Positions 27,151 to 37,246 of a stretch of 64,000 nt of DNA are shown here, one piece after another (position 1 is the stretch's first letter; every line of letters starts with the position of its first letter). Location: positions 24,834 to 88,833 of the forward strand of contig DRGC01000076.1 in assembly GCA_011050235.1 (NCBI GenBank). The letters are read 5' to 3'. Under the pieces are notes generated by a model. The model did no database searches and was not told the origin of the DNA. It saw only the letters and a list, made by a program, of their open reading frames with translations. The position numbers and the translations under genes are program-made. This DNA is from Phycisphaerae bacterium. GTDB taxonomy: Bacteria > Planctomycetota > Phycisphaerae > SM23-33.

Positions 27151-28284
27151 ATGTACGACGTAGCGATTGTAGGTAGCGGCCCGGCCGGCGCGACGCTGGC
27201 GAGGCTGATTGGGAAAGACTATCGCGTGCTGGTGATCGACCGCCGCACTCTGTCCGGGCCGGTCGGGGGGGAGGGCCCGGACAGGTGCTGCGGTGGACTG
27301 GTCGCCCCGGCTGCCCAGAAGGTGCTGGCCAACATGGGGCTCGGCCTGCCGCAGGACGTCCTGGTCGGCCCGCAGGTGTTCGCTGTTCGCGTGATGGACT
27401 TTGACAACAACCTGGACGGCGACTACCAGCGCCACTACATCAACATCGATCGGGCGAAGTTCGACCGGTGGCTGGTCTCGCTCGTGCCGCCTTCGGTCCA
27501 GCGGCGCGACGGATGTCGCGTGAGGGGCTTCGAGCCGTGCGATGGGGGGACGGCCGTGCGATATGTCAGCGGCGGGCGGACATACGTCGACCGGGCGCGT
27601 CTGCTGGTGGCCGCGGACGGGGGCAATTCGCTGATCCGCCGTTTGGCCATGCGCACCTGGCCGGACCGGATGGGGCCGATGCCGCAGCGATACATCGCCA
27701 TCCAGGAATGGTTCGACCTGCCCGAGCCGCCGCCGTATTTTTCGGCCATCTTCGACAGCCAGATTACCGACTTCTACTCGTGGACGATCCCCAAGAGCGG
27801 GGCGCTGCTGGTGGGGTCGGCCCTTCGACCGGGCCGGGGCGCCTCGGGCCGATTCGATCTGCTCAAACGGAAGCTGACGCAGCTCGGCTTTCGTCTCGGG
27901 CGGCGGACCAGGCGCGAGGGGGCCTTCATCTATCGGCCTCGGCGGATGGCGGAGATCTGCACGGGCGCGCCCGGCGTGGTGTTCGTGGGCGAGGCGGCCG
28001 GCTGGATCAGCCCCAGCTCGGCCGAGGGGTACAGCTTCGCCTTCGACAGCGCCCTGCATCTGGCGGCGGCGCTGCGAGGGGGGATCGAAGGCTGCCAGGC
28101 CCGCTATGCCGCGATGAGCCGGGGCATGAAGTTGAAGATCGCCTTCAAGAGCATCCGGTGCCCGTTGATGTACGATCGGCGTTTGCGGGGACTGATTGTC
28201 CAAAGCGGGTGGCGGGCGCTTTCGACAGCGACGGGCCTTTTACCGGCCGGCCGGATTGGCCAGGCCGCCGTCGCGCCCGGATAG
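27151..28284 (+). CDS. FAD-dependent oxidoreductase, geranylgeranyl-reductase-like
   Basis: This is a 377-residue flavoprotein of the GGR/PHBH-like group. The N-terminal dinucleotide fold reads YDVAIVGSGPAGATLARLIG. A CCGGLVAP segment follows at about residues 48-55, then RLLVAADGGNSLIRRLAM and the second FAD motif VVFVGEAAGWISPSSAEG YSFA. Relatives reduce isoprenoid chains or epoxidise/hydroxylate lipids. The Cys pair and the substrate pocket do not settle which. GAGGTGA lies 7 nt before the ATG. It follows the CreD-like gene closely but need not be functionally linked. Confidence 0.85.
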   Translation: MYDVAIVGSGPAGATLARLIGKDYRVLVIDRRTLSGPVGGEGPDRCCGGLVAPAAQKVLANMGLGLPQDVLVGPQVFAVRVMDFDNNLDGDYQRHYINIDRAKFDRWLVSLVPPSVQRRDGCRVRGFEPCDGGTAVRYVSGGRTYVDRARLLVAADGGNSLIRRLAMRTWPDRMGPMPQRYIAIQEWFDLPEPPPYFSAIFDSQITDFYSWTIPKSGALLVGSALRPGRGASGRFDLLKRKLTQLGFRLGRRTRREGAFIYRPRRMAEICTGAPGVVFVGEAAGWISPSSAEGYSFAFDSALHLAAALRGGIEGCQARYAAMSRGMKLKIAFKSIRCPLMYDRRLRGLIVQSGWRALSTATGLLPAGRIGQAAVAPG

Positions 28285-28339
28285 CGGGCCGGGGCTGTTG
28301 GCGGCCTGCGTGATTGCGTGATCCCTTTCACAATTGCCC

Positions 28340-28367
28340 TTGACCGCGGCCCGCGCGTGGGTTATCA
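28340..28367 (+). promoter_or_regulatory. Candidate promoter of fhs
   Basis: TTGACC (28340-28345), 16 nt, then TTATCA (28362-28367), about 48 nt before the chosen start codon of the formate-THF ligase gene. Confidence 0.45.
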
Positions 28368-28414
28368 ACGCGGCTCAATCTGTCAGTTTCCGGTGAATGC
28401 TGCGAGGTAATTCC

Positions 28415-30160
<1,746 letters not shown>

Positions 30161-30283
30161 CCGTAGCGGTTTTGTGCTGAGATGATATCAATGGCGCGGT
30201 GGGCCAGGTGGCCGCCGCGCCGTTTCTGCTTGTCGGGTGAATCTCTTGCGTTCGGTCGGCCTGTGCGTTATTTGGTGTCATTC

Positions 30284-31117
30284 ATGGATGCGGAACTTTT
30301 CTCAAGACAACCGGATCGACGAGTTCGGGGCGTTGTGTGGCTTTGCATTTCGGGCCTTGTGGCGCTGACGGCTGTTGGCGGCGGGTGCAACGAGGAGGTG
30401 CTGGCCCCCGAGGCCTTGGCGATGCTGCGGTCGGGCATATCCGCTTACGCGGAAGGCGACGACCAGACGACCGTTGAGCGGATGGACGCTTTTCTGGCCG
30501 ATCACAACCGAGGCCGCCGGGCCGACGAGGCCTTTTACTATCGCGGGCTGGCCAACTACCGGCGCGGCAATCGCGAGGAGGCCCGGCGGGATTTCGCCGC
30601 CGCACTGGACCGCACCCGCAATCCCGATCTGCGCTGTCGCGCTCGGCTGTCTCTGGGCGATGTGGCCTATGACGCCGGCGACATGGACGTGGCCGAACAG
30701 ATGTATCGCGAATCGTTGGCCGAGTTGGACCGCAGCCTTCCACCGACCGATCACGCCCTGTACCGGCTGGGGGCGTCGCTGCAGCGAATGGGAGAATGGC
30801 CTAAGGCGGATGACTACTTCAGCGAGTTGATCGGCAACTTCCCGGGCTCAACGTTCGCCGCCCGGGCCGAGCGGCGGGCCTACGCGAGGCAGTGGACGAT
30901 TCAAGTCGGGGCCTTCGCCGGCCGCGAGAGAGCCAAATCGTTCGTGGGTAAACTCAGGGGCGAGCACAAGAGGGTGAGCATCTGGCCCGATCGCATGGAC
31001 GGGAAGATTCGGTTCCTTGTTCGCGTCGGGCGCTACGGGACCTACGGCGAGGCGGCCGAGGCCGTCGACGCCGTCCGGCGGACGGTTCCGGAGGCGTTCA
31101 TCACTGTCTCATGGTAG
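30284..31117 (+). CDS. TPR lipoprotein with C-terminal SPOR domain
   Basis: This is a 277-residue protein. A signal sequence with lipobox AVGGGC (Cys35) is followed by TPR-like helices at about 45-200 (AFYYRGLANYRRGNREEARR, LSLGDVAYDAGDMDVAEQMY). A C-terminal SPOR domain (about 202-277) starts WTIQVGAFAGRERAKSF. SPOR domains bind denuded peptidoglycan glycans, typically at division septa, so a cell-wall or division scaffold role is a reasonable inference. I use ATG 30284; an upstream frame to 30182 is not protein-like. Two TPR proteins follow. Confidence 0.8.
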   Translation: MDAELFSRQPDRRVRGVVWLCISGLVALTAVGGGCNEEVLAPEALAMLRSGISAYAEGDDQTTVERMDAFLADHNRGRRADEAFYYRGLANYRRGNREEARRDFAAALDRTRNPDLRCRARLSLGDVAYDAGDMDVAEQMYRESLAELDRSLPPTDHALYRLGASLQRMGEWPKADDYFSELIGNFPGSTFAARAERRAYARQWTIQVGAFAGRERAKSFVGKLRGEHKRVSIWPDRMDGKIRFLVRVGRYGTYGEAAEAVDAVRRTVPEAFITVSW

Positions 31118-31301
31118 GGGGGCCCACGCCGGTGGGTGCGATCGGGGAGGCATATTCATAACGGCCTAGAGGAGCATGCGTTATGCGCATGTCCACCATC
31201 GGCCTCTCTGCGGGGATGATGGAAAAAATCATCGGTGGTCGACCGGCGCTTGACCGGCGCGCGTCATATGCCGATGAAACTCCTGGAGGAGTCCATAAAG
31301 T

Positions 31302-32564
31302 ATGCCTCAGGAGGTCGGTGACGACAACTCGACCAACGACGCGTATGCGCGCGGCGTGGCGCTCTATCGGTCCGGACGCTACAGCGAAGCGATCCGCGAG
31401 CTGAGCCAGCTTCAGCGCATCGGCGGCGCCGTTGGACACATGGCTCGGTTCTACGAGGGCATGGCCCAGCGCGCGTTGGGGGTGGCGGCTATGGCGGAAG
31501 GGCAGCTCAAGGTTGCCGAGGGCCGCTTGCGTTCGGCCATTCAGGTGATCGGGCCCAGCGCGGATCTGCCGCGATACCTGGCGTCGGTCTACGCCCGCAG
31601 CGCCAAGGCCGAACAGTGCTGTGCGGCGATGGAACAGGCCGCCACGGCCGGCCCCGCCGATCCCCAACTGCTGCGCCAGCTCGCGCAGGCGCAGTGGCAG
31701 GCGGGGGGGCGCGAAAAAGCGATGCTGACGGTGGCGTCGGCGCTGCGGCTTTTCGGCAGCGATAGCGGCCTGCACGTGCAGATGGGGCTGTTCCATGCAG
31801 CAGAGGACAAACCAACGGAGGCCCGCGCGTGCTTCCAGGAAGCCCTCGACTGTGACTGCGACAACGGCGACGCGCACTACTATTTGGGGTTGGTTTTCGC
31901 CGCCGAGAAACGATTCGATGCGGCCGTGCGCGAATTGCAGCGGACGTTCGACCTCCAGCCGGACAATCTTCTGGCCGGTTACCAATTGGCGCTGGCCGGG
32001 CAAGCGGCTCAGGCCTGCGGATATCGCGTCACGCTGCATCTGCCCGAGGCCCGAGCCGCCGAGAGCCAATCGGAAATGCACCGTCTGGCGCACTACGTCG
32101 CCGAAGAGCCGCAGTTCCTGGAGGCCATGCTGGCCCTGCCGGACAGTGCGATCAACACGACGTTGTTTGGCCTGCTGGCCGCGGTGGTGAAAACGGCGCT
32201 GGCCGAGTTCCCCGGGTATGCCGATCTGCGCTTCTACTGCAGTCGCATTCTGGATCGCCTGGGCCAGACCGATGAGGCCATCGAGCAGGGGTACAAGGCT
32301 TTGGAGATCAACCCCACCTACGTTCAGGCGCTGCTGCACACGGGCGGGCTGTACGAGCGAGCGGGCCGGACAGACGAGGCGATTGCGATGTTTAAATGGG
32401 CCATTCGTAACGGCGCCGATTGGGCCGACCTCCACCATCGCCTGGCCAGACTGTTGATGCAGACCGGCGCCACAGACGATGCCCACACCCACCTGGAACG
32501 GTCGTTGCAGCTAAACAGCACGTATCCTCCGGCGCAGGAGACGCTGCGTCGGCTGGCGGCATAG
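31302..32564 (+). CDS. TPR-repeat protein
   Basis: This is a 420-residue cytoplasmic protein with no signal peptide. Tetratricopeptide units are visible as YARGVALYRSGRYSEAIREL, HYYLGLVFAAEKRFDAAV, FYCSRILDRLGQTDEAIEQG and ALLHTGGLYERAGRTDEAIA. The middle (about 215-290) is less repetitive. GGAGGAG lies about 12 nt before the ATG. It precedes a second TPR gene by 20 nt. The two share the phrase INPTYVQA, which suggests that they derive from a common ancestor or act on similar partners. Function unknown. Confidence 0.8.
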   Translation: MPQEVGDDNSTNDAYARGVALYRSGRYSEAIRELSQLQRIGGAVGHMARFYEGMAQRALGVAAMAEGQLKVAEGRLRSAIQVIGPSADLPRYLASVYARSAKAEQCCAAMEQAATAGPADPQLLRQLAQAQWQAGGREKAMLTVASALRLFGSDSGLHVQMGLFHAAEDKPTEARACFQEALDCDCDNGDAHYYLGLVFAAEKRFDAAVRELQRTFDLQPDNLLAGYQLALAGQAAQACGYRVTLHLPEARAAESQSEMHRLAHYVAEEPQFLEAMLALPDSAINTTLFGLLAAVVKTALAEFPGYADLRFYCSRILDRLGQTDEAIEQGYKALEINPTYVQALLHTGGLYERAGRTDEAIAMFKWAIRNGADWADLHHRLARLLMQTGATDDAHTHLERSLQLNSTYPPAQETLRRLAA

Positions 32565-32584
32565 CGGAGCAAGGGACGAGACGA

Positions 32585-34237
32585 GTGAGTTACCTGTTGG
32601 AACTTCTTGGGCGAGGGCTGGACAACGATCTGGGCGACGTGCTGGATCGATATTTCTGGTCCCCATCCGCGCAGAGCCTCGACCAATTGAAACAGCGGGT
32701 CGCCGCCCATCCCAAATGGCCCGATGCCTGGTGCCGGGTGGGGGTCGCCTACCTTCGTGCGCTGCACTTGCCTCAGGCGATCGAACATCTCTCCGAGGCG
32801 TGTCGGCGCAAGCCCGACTATGTGGCGGCGCGGCTGGCTTTGGCGTCGGCCCACGACGAACAGGGCCATCCCGATAGGGCGATGGAGCATCTGAAGATCG
32901 CGAACCTCAACAGTCCGGGCCAGGTGCGGATCCTGTTCGCGCTGGGGTACTGTAGTGAGAAGCTGCAGCATCCCGAGACGGCGGCGGAGTACTATCGCGA
33001 CGCGGTCCAAGTCGATGGGAGCTTCGTGGGCGCCCGCGAGCGGCTGGCGGCGGTGGCGGTGGCCTTGGGGCGAACGGGCGAGGCCATCGAGCAATACGAG
33101 CACCTGCGCCAGATGTGGCCGGAAAAAACCTGGATCATCGCGGCATTGGGTCAGTTGCACTATCGTGAGGAACGCTTCGACGAGGCGGTGGATTGCTTTG
33201 AAACGGCCATCGCCATGGAGCCGGAGAACTGGTCGCTCCTGGACGATCAGGTCGAGTCGCTCGTCGCCGGTGGACATATTGGCCAAGCCATCGAACGCCT
33301 GACCCGCCTGATCGAGCAGCAGCCGGCCTTCCCCGATCTGCGCGTTCGACTGGGCGATCTGTACAGTCATATCGGCAACGACGCCGCCGCCATGACGCAG
33401 TTCGGCGAAGCGCTGGACATCGAGCCGGACTACCTCGAGGCGGTTGTCAAGACCGGCACGCAGCACCTGATGAGCGGGCGCTGGGAGGAAGCGGCCGAGA
33501 CGTTCTGCCGGGCGTGCGAACTCAACGACCGGGTCCTGACCAACTATGTGGGGATGGGGGTGGCGCAACTGGCCGCCGGGCGGACCGAGCAAGCGGCCGA
33601 AAGCTTTGAGCTGGCCGCGACGATCGAGCCCAACAGCGGCATGCTGCTGAGCGAGATGGCCCGGCTGCAGTTGAAGGCGGCGGTGACCGACGAGTTTCTC
33701 AAGGGCTTCGAGCAGGATGCGTCGACGCCGGTGGCCGAGATCGAACTGGACAACGACGACCTGCTGCATAAGCAGATCGACCGCCACAAACGGATCGTGG
33801 ATCAGCGGCCGGGATATGCCGACCTGAGGTATCGTTACGGTGTGCTCCTTCGCAGCCAAGGCCGCCTCGGCGAGGCGTTGGAGCAGTTCGAACAAGCCGC
33901 GGCCATCAATCCGACGTATGTGCAGGCCATCATCAAGCTGGGGATCACGCAGCAGGAAATGGGTCAGGTTGACCGGGCCGTCGACACGTTCCGCCGAGCG
34001 TTGGAGATCGGGCCGGAATACGTGGACGTCCATTACCGTCTGGGATTGCTGTACACCGACCGCCGGTTATTCGATCAGGCGGTGCGGCACATGGAGGCGG
34101 CCGCCGGCGGCGAGCCGACGAACGCGCGGCTGCGGGCGGGGCTGGCGTTGGCGCTTCAGAACATGGGCCTGATGGATCGGGCTGCGGCGACGTGGCGCAG
34201 CCTGTGGCAAATCCACCAGGAACAGACCAAGCCCTGA
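32585..34237 (+). CDS. TPR-repeat protein, larger neighbour
   Basis: This is a 550-residue protein with GTG start 32585, an AGGGA site 9 nt upstream and no signal peptide. More than ten TPR units run through it (WCRVGVAYLRALHLPQAIEH, ALGQLHYREERFDEAVDC, LGDLYSHIGNDAAAMTQF, VHYRLGLLYTDRRLFDQAV). It is probably cotranscribed with the 420-residue TPR gene. Proteins of this type act as scaffolds. No enzyme domain is visible, so the pathway cannot be named. Confidence 0.8.
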   Translation: MSYLLELLGRGLDNDLGDVLDRYFWSPSAQSLDQLKQRVAAHPKWPDAWCRVGVAYLRALHLPQAIEHLSEACRRKPDYVAARLALASAHDEQGHPDRAMEHLKIANLNSPGQVRILFALGYCSEKLQHPETAAEYYRDAVQVDGSFVGARERLAAVAVALGRTGEAIEQYEHLRQMWPEKTWIIAALGQLHYREERFDEAVDCFETAIAMEPENWSLLDDQVESLVAGGHIGQAIERLTRLIEQQPAFPDLRVRLGDLYSHIGNDAAAMTQFGEALDIEPDYLEAVVKTGTQHLMSGRWEEAAETFCRACELNDRVLTNYVGMGVAQLAAGRTEQAAESFELAATIEPNSGMLLSEMARLQLKAAVTDEFLKGFEQDASTPVAEIELDNDDLLHKQIDRHKRIVDQRPGYADLRYRYGVLLRSQGRLGEALEQFEQAAAINPTYVQAIIKLGITQQEMGQVDRAVDTFRRALEIGPEYVDVHYRLGLLYTDRRLFDQAVRHMEAAAGGEPTNARLRAGLALALQNMGLMDRAAATWRSLWQIHQEQTKP

Positions 34238-34272
34238 TTGCCGGCCCGTGCGATCGGGCGGATGCGGCATCT

Positions 34273-35457
34273 CTAGGCCAGCAGCTTGGCCAGGTGGTCC
34301 AGGCCCTTGTCGATCTTCTCGAGGCTGGTGGCGAAGCTCAGCCGCACGCAACGGTCCTCACCGAACGCCCCGCCGGGCACGACGGCGATGTTGGCTTGGT
34401 CCAGCGCGACGGAGGCGAATGACATCGAGTCGGCGACCTCGGCGCCGCCGATCGTCCGGCCGTAATGGCTGCTGACGTCGGGGAAGCAGTAGAACGCGCC
34501 GGTGGGCTGGATACAGTGGACGCCCGCGATCGCATTGAGTCGCTCGGCCATGTGTCGGCCCCGCGTTTCGAACTCGCACCGCATCGATTCGACGGTCTCA
34601 TCGGCGCGCGGATCGGTGTAGGCCGCCAGGGCCGCTGCCTGGGCGAAGCTCACGGGATTGGTGGTTTCGTGGCTCATCAGACGGCGGATGGCGTCGATCA
34701 ATTCCCTGGGGCCGGCCGCCCACCCCAGCCGCCAGCCCGTCATGGAGAACGTCTTGGCCAGGCTGTTGACCGTCAGCGTGCGCTCGCGAAGACGATCGTC
34801 CAACGAGGCGAAGGAGACGAACCGAGTGTCGCCGTAGATGAGGTTCTCGTAGATCTCGTCGGAAAAAACCAGCAGGTCGGTCTCGAGGACCACCTCGGCC
34901 AGGGCCGCCAGCTCATCGGGCGTGTAGGTCACGCCCGTCGGATTGGACGGCGAGTTGAGCACCAGCAGCTTCGCATCGCCCGCTGCGTCGCGGAGCTGAT
35001 CGGGGGAGATCTTAAAGCCGCGCTCGGCGCCGGTGCGGAGGAAAACCGGCTGGCCGCCGGCGAGCTTGACCATCTCCGGATAGCTGACCCAGTAGGGGGC
35101 CGGGATCAGGACCTTGTCGCCGGGATCGATGAGGGCCTGGCAGGCATCGTAGAGCGCGTGTTTGCCGCCGAAGGTCACGACCACCTCGTCGGGGGCGGTG
35201 GGGACCTTGTTCACGTCGGTCATCTTCGCGGCGATGGCCTGGCGGAGCGCCTTGGCCTTTTGGGGCACGTACTTGGTATCGCCGGCGTCGAGGGCGGCCT
35301 TGGCGGCGTCCTTGATGAACTCGGGGGTGTCGAAGTCCGGCTCGCCGGCGGCGAAGTTGACCACATCGATGCCGTCGGCGTGCATCTGCCTGGCCTTGGT
35401 GGTGATGGCGATCGTGGCGCTGGCGGGGAGGGCCTGGATACGTTTGGACAGGTCCAT
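34273..35457 (-). CDS. Class I PLP aminotransferase (aspartate aminotransferase type)
   Basis: This is a 394-residue fold-type I aminotransferase of the AspB/Igamma subgroup. Visible are FAAGEPDFDTPEFIKDAA at the N-terminus, YWVSYPEMVKLAGG, NSPSNPTGVTYTPDEL, the D-x-IY motif FSDEIYENLIY, the PLP lysine K235 in NSLAKTFSMTGWRLGW and a C-terminal arginine in CVRLSFA that binds the substrate carboxylate. The likely reaction is aspartate/oxaloacetate transamination. Arogenate/prephenate activity is known in this subgroup and cannot be excluded. A good promoter lies upstream on the minus strand. Confidence 0.92.
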   Translation of the reverse strand: MDLSKRIQALPASATIAITTKARQMHADGIDVVNFAAGEPDFDTPEFIKDAAKAALDAGDTKYVPQKAKALRQAIAAKMTDVNKVPTAPDEVVVTFGGKHALYDACQALIDPGDKVLIPAPYWVSYPEMVKLAGGQPVFLRTGAERGFKISPDQLRDAAGDAKLLVLNSPSNPTGVTYTPDELAALAEVVLETDLLVFSDEIYENLIYGDTRFVSFASLDDRLRERTLTVNSLAKTFSMTGWRLGWAAGPRELIDAIRRLMSHETTNPVSFAQAAALAAYTDPRADETVESMRCEFETRGRHMAERLNAIAGVHCIQPTGAFYCFPDVSSHYGRTIGGAEVADSMSFASVALDQANIAVVPGGAFGEDRCVRLSFATSLEKIDKGLDHLAKLLA

Positions 35458-35529
35458 GGGGGCTCCTGCAGTTGTCGGGTGAGGGATTGGCCGCCGGTGT
35501 CGCCGGCGGGCCGTTCGTGTCGGTCCGGT

Positions 35530-35557
35530 AGCTTACCGGGCGGGGGAGATTTGTCAA
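35530..35557 (-). promoter_or_regulatory. Promoter of the aminotransferase gene
   Basis: On the minus strand TTGACA (complement of 35552-35557), 16 nt, then TAAGCT (complement of 35530-35535), about 73 nt upstream of the ATG at 35457. Confidence 0.55.
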
Positions 35558-35575
35558 ACGCATTCGCCGGGGGCG

Positions 35576-35612
35576 CAATGAAACGGGCGACCCCTGCACA
35601 GGAGCCGCCCGT
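35576..35612 (-). terminator. Terminator of the coiled-coil protein gene
   Basis: ACGGGCG (35583-35589) pairs with CGCCCGT (35606-35612), with further internal pairing. On the minus strand the hairpin is followed by TTTCATT. Its shape and flank resemble the hairpin after clpC at 57350-57383. Confidence 0.6.
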
Positions 35613-35637
35613 AAACGATTCGTTACAACACTGCCGG

Positions 35638-37032
35638 TCAGTATTCCAGAGTCTGGACCGGCTTGTACCCGATCAGATCCATGAAGCGGTTGCTGTTGAG
35701 GATGGGGATGCTCAACGCGTCTGCGTCCCTCAAGATCTTGAGGTAGTCCTTGTAGAGCTTCATGTTCTGTTCATAGACCTTCCAGACGGTGGGGTCGTCG
35801 ATCTCATCGCTGGGAGTGGGGGGGCGCCGAGGTTCTTCGCCCATGACGACGAAATCAACCTGAGGAGATACCTCATCGATCACGACGCCCTTGAATCGCT
35901 TGATCATCGCGCGGACCTCGTCGCCGCCCTCGGCATTGGGGCGGTCCATCCCATGGAGATCGAACAGGCCCCGGACGACGAACGTATATGGCCGCTCTTC
36001 GCTGAAGGCGATGTTCATGATCATGTCGCCGGACGTCATGGGATGCTGGGTGTCAACCAGTTCGATGATCTTGCATTCGCTGGTGTTCGCAAGCACCTTG
36101 GTAACGAGGAGATTGCCCTTCCGTTCTTCCTGTTTTCCTGTTGGCGGGAAGACGCTGAACGTCAGGCCCGGAATGACCTTGTTGTCCTTGCCGATATTGA
36201 TGTAGATCACCTCGGCGCTGACGACTTCGGCGACCTTGCCGTCGGGATTGAAGACCACTCCCTGGGCGACCTTTCGGCCCGTGAGTTCAGCCAGTCTTCT
36301 GCGCAGCTGGGCAACCTCATTATTCTTGCGTTTAACCGACGCCTGGGACGACGCCAACTGCTGTGTGAGAACGGCGACCTTGTCGTTGAGGTTGCTGCGC
36401 TGGGTGTCGAAATCGCTGCGGACCTCGTCAAGGATGTCCGTGTGCTCGCTACGGTAGGTCCCCAACCGCTCCTTGAGCTGCGTCACTTGGGCGTCGCGAT
36501 CCTTGATCAGACTGCGGAAGTCGTCGAGCTTCGTGGACTGCGTCTGCAGTTGGCTGTTGAGTTGTTCGCTCTGCAGGGTGAAATCTCGCTTGTTCTGAAG
36601 CACCAGCCGATCTCTGGCCGCGATCTGCTCATAGGCTCCGTCGATGGTGGCCGTTAGGCCGAGCGTGCTGTTGTGCTTCTTGCGCGTGCTGTTGCCCGAG
36701 GCTAGGGCGTCGGCAAAAGACTGCGTCTCATCGCCGGTGATCAGTTGGACGAGTTGGCTGATCTGATCGCGATACTGCCCCAGGACTCGAAGGGGCTGCT
36801 TGCCAACCCGGGGGGAGTCGAACTCATTGATCATCCGGATCACTTCCGCCAGGTTCAGGCCGTCACTATCCGCCAGTTTGTCGAGTTTCTTCTCGGCCGC
36901 CAGGCGTAGCTGGGCCTCTTCATCGGCCTCCATGCGCCAAACCACTGCGAAGATGGCCGCGATGAGGAACAGAAAAACGAACGTAATCAACACGTAGGGG
37001 ACTTGCCTGCGTTGGGCGACCGCACGTGCCAT
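35638..37032 (-). CDS. Single-pass membrane protein with long coiled coil
   Basis: This is a 464-residue protein. A basic N-terminus (ARAVAQRRQ) and one helix (VLITFVFLFLIAAIFAVVW, about 13-32) place the rest in the periplasm. Residues about 140-275 are heptad-rich (LQSEQLNSQLQTQSTKLDDF, SSQASVKRKNNEVAQLRRRL). A globular C-terminal domain follows, with AEVVSAEVIYINIGKDNKVI and VVRGLFDLHGMDRPNAEGGD. The arrangement recalls MreC- or envelope-spanning proteins, and the GLTFSVF-like beta section is MreC-like in character, but the similarity is too weak to name it. It looks like a conserved planctomycete envelope protein. Confidence 0.7.
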   Translation of the reverse strand: MARAVAQRRQVPYVLITFVFLFLIAAIFAVVWRMEADEEAQLRLAAEKKLDKLADSDGLNLAEVIRMINEFDSPRVGKQPLRVLGQYRDQISQLVQLITGDETQSFADALASGNSTRKKHNSTLGLTATIDGAYEQIAARDRLVLQNKRDFTLQSEQLNSQLQTQSTKLDDFRSLIKDRDAQVTQLKERLGTYRSEHTDILDEVRSDFDTQRSNLNDKVAVLTQQLASSQASVKRKNNEVAQLRRRLAELTGRKVAQGVVFNPDGKVAEVVSAEVIYINIGKDNKVIPGLTFSVFPPTGKQEERKGNLLVTKVLANTSECKIIELVDTQHPMTSGDMIMNIAFSEERPYTFVVRGLFDLHGMDRPNAEGGDEVRAMIKRFKGVVIDEVSPQVDFVVMGEEPRRPPTPSDEIDDPTVWKVYEQNMKLYKDYLKILRDADALSIPILNSNRFMDLIGYKPVQTLEY

Positions 37033-37137
37033 GGGAACACTCCTTTGGAAACCAGTTTCAAACCGTCAGTTTACAATCCTCACGCGCAGACCGACAATTC
37101 ACCCTTGCCAGCCTGGCGCAAAGGGCTTGCGCTCACT

Positions 37138-37164
37138 ATTATATCATACCATCGGTAAAAACAA
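37138..37164 (-). promoter_or_regulatory. Candidate promoter of the coiled-coil protein gene
   Basis: On the minus strand a perfect TATAAT (complement of 37138-37143) is preceded by TTGTTT (complement of 37159-37164) at a short 15-nt spacing. It lies about 105 nt upstream of the start codon. Confidence 0.45.
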
Positions 37165-37246
37165 CGGGTTTTCATCAGGTCGACCCCACACCGTCTTCGA
37201 CCCCACGCACATCTTGCTGCCGGCAGGTGAGTCCTCCCGGGTCGGT

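Noticed and set aside
34465..36657. A 730-codon open plus-strand frame antisense to the aminotransferase and coiled-coil genes
   Set aside because: High GC leaves antisense frames open. The minus-strand products have clear domains and the plus-strand translation has no family motifs or ribosome-binding site.
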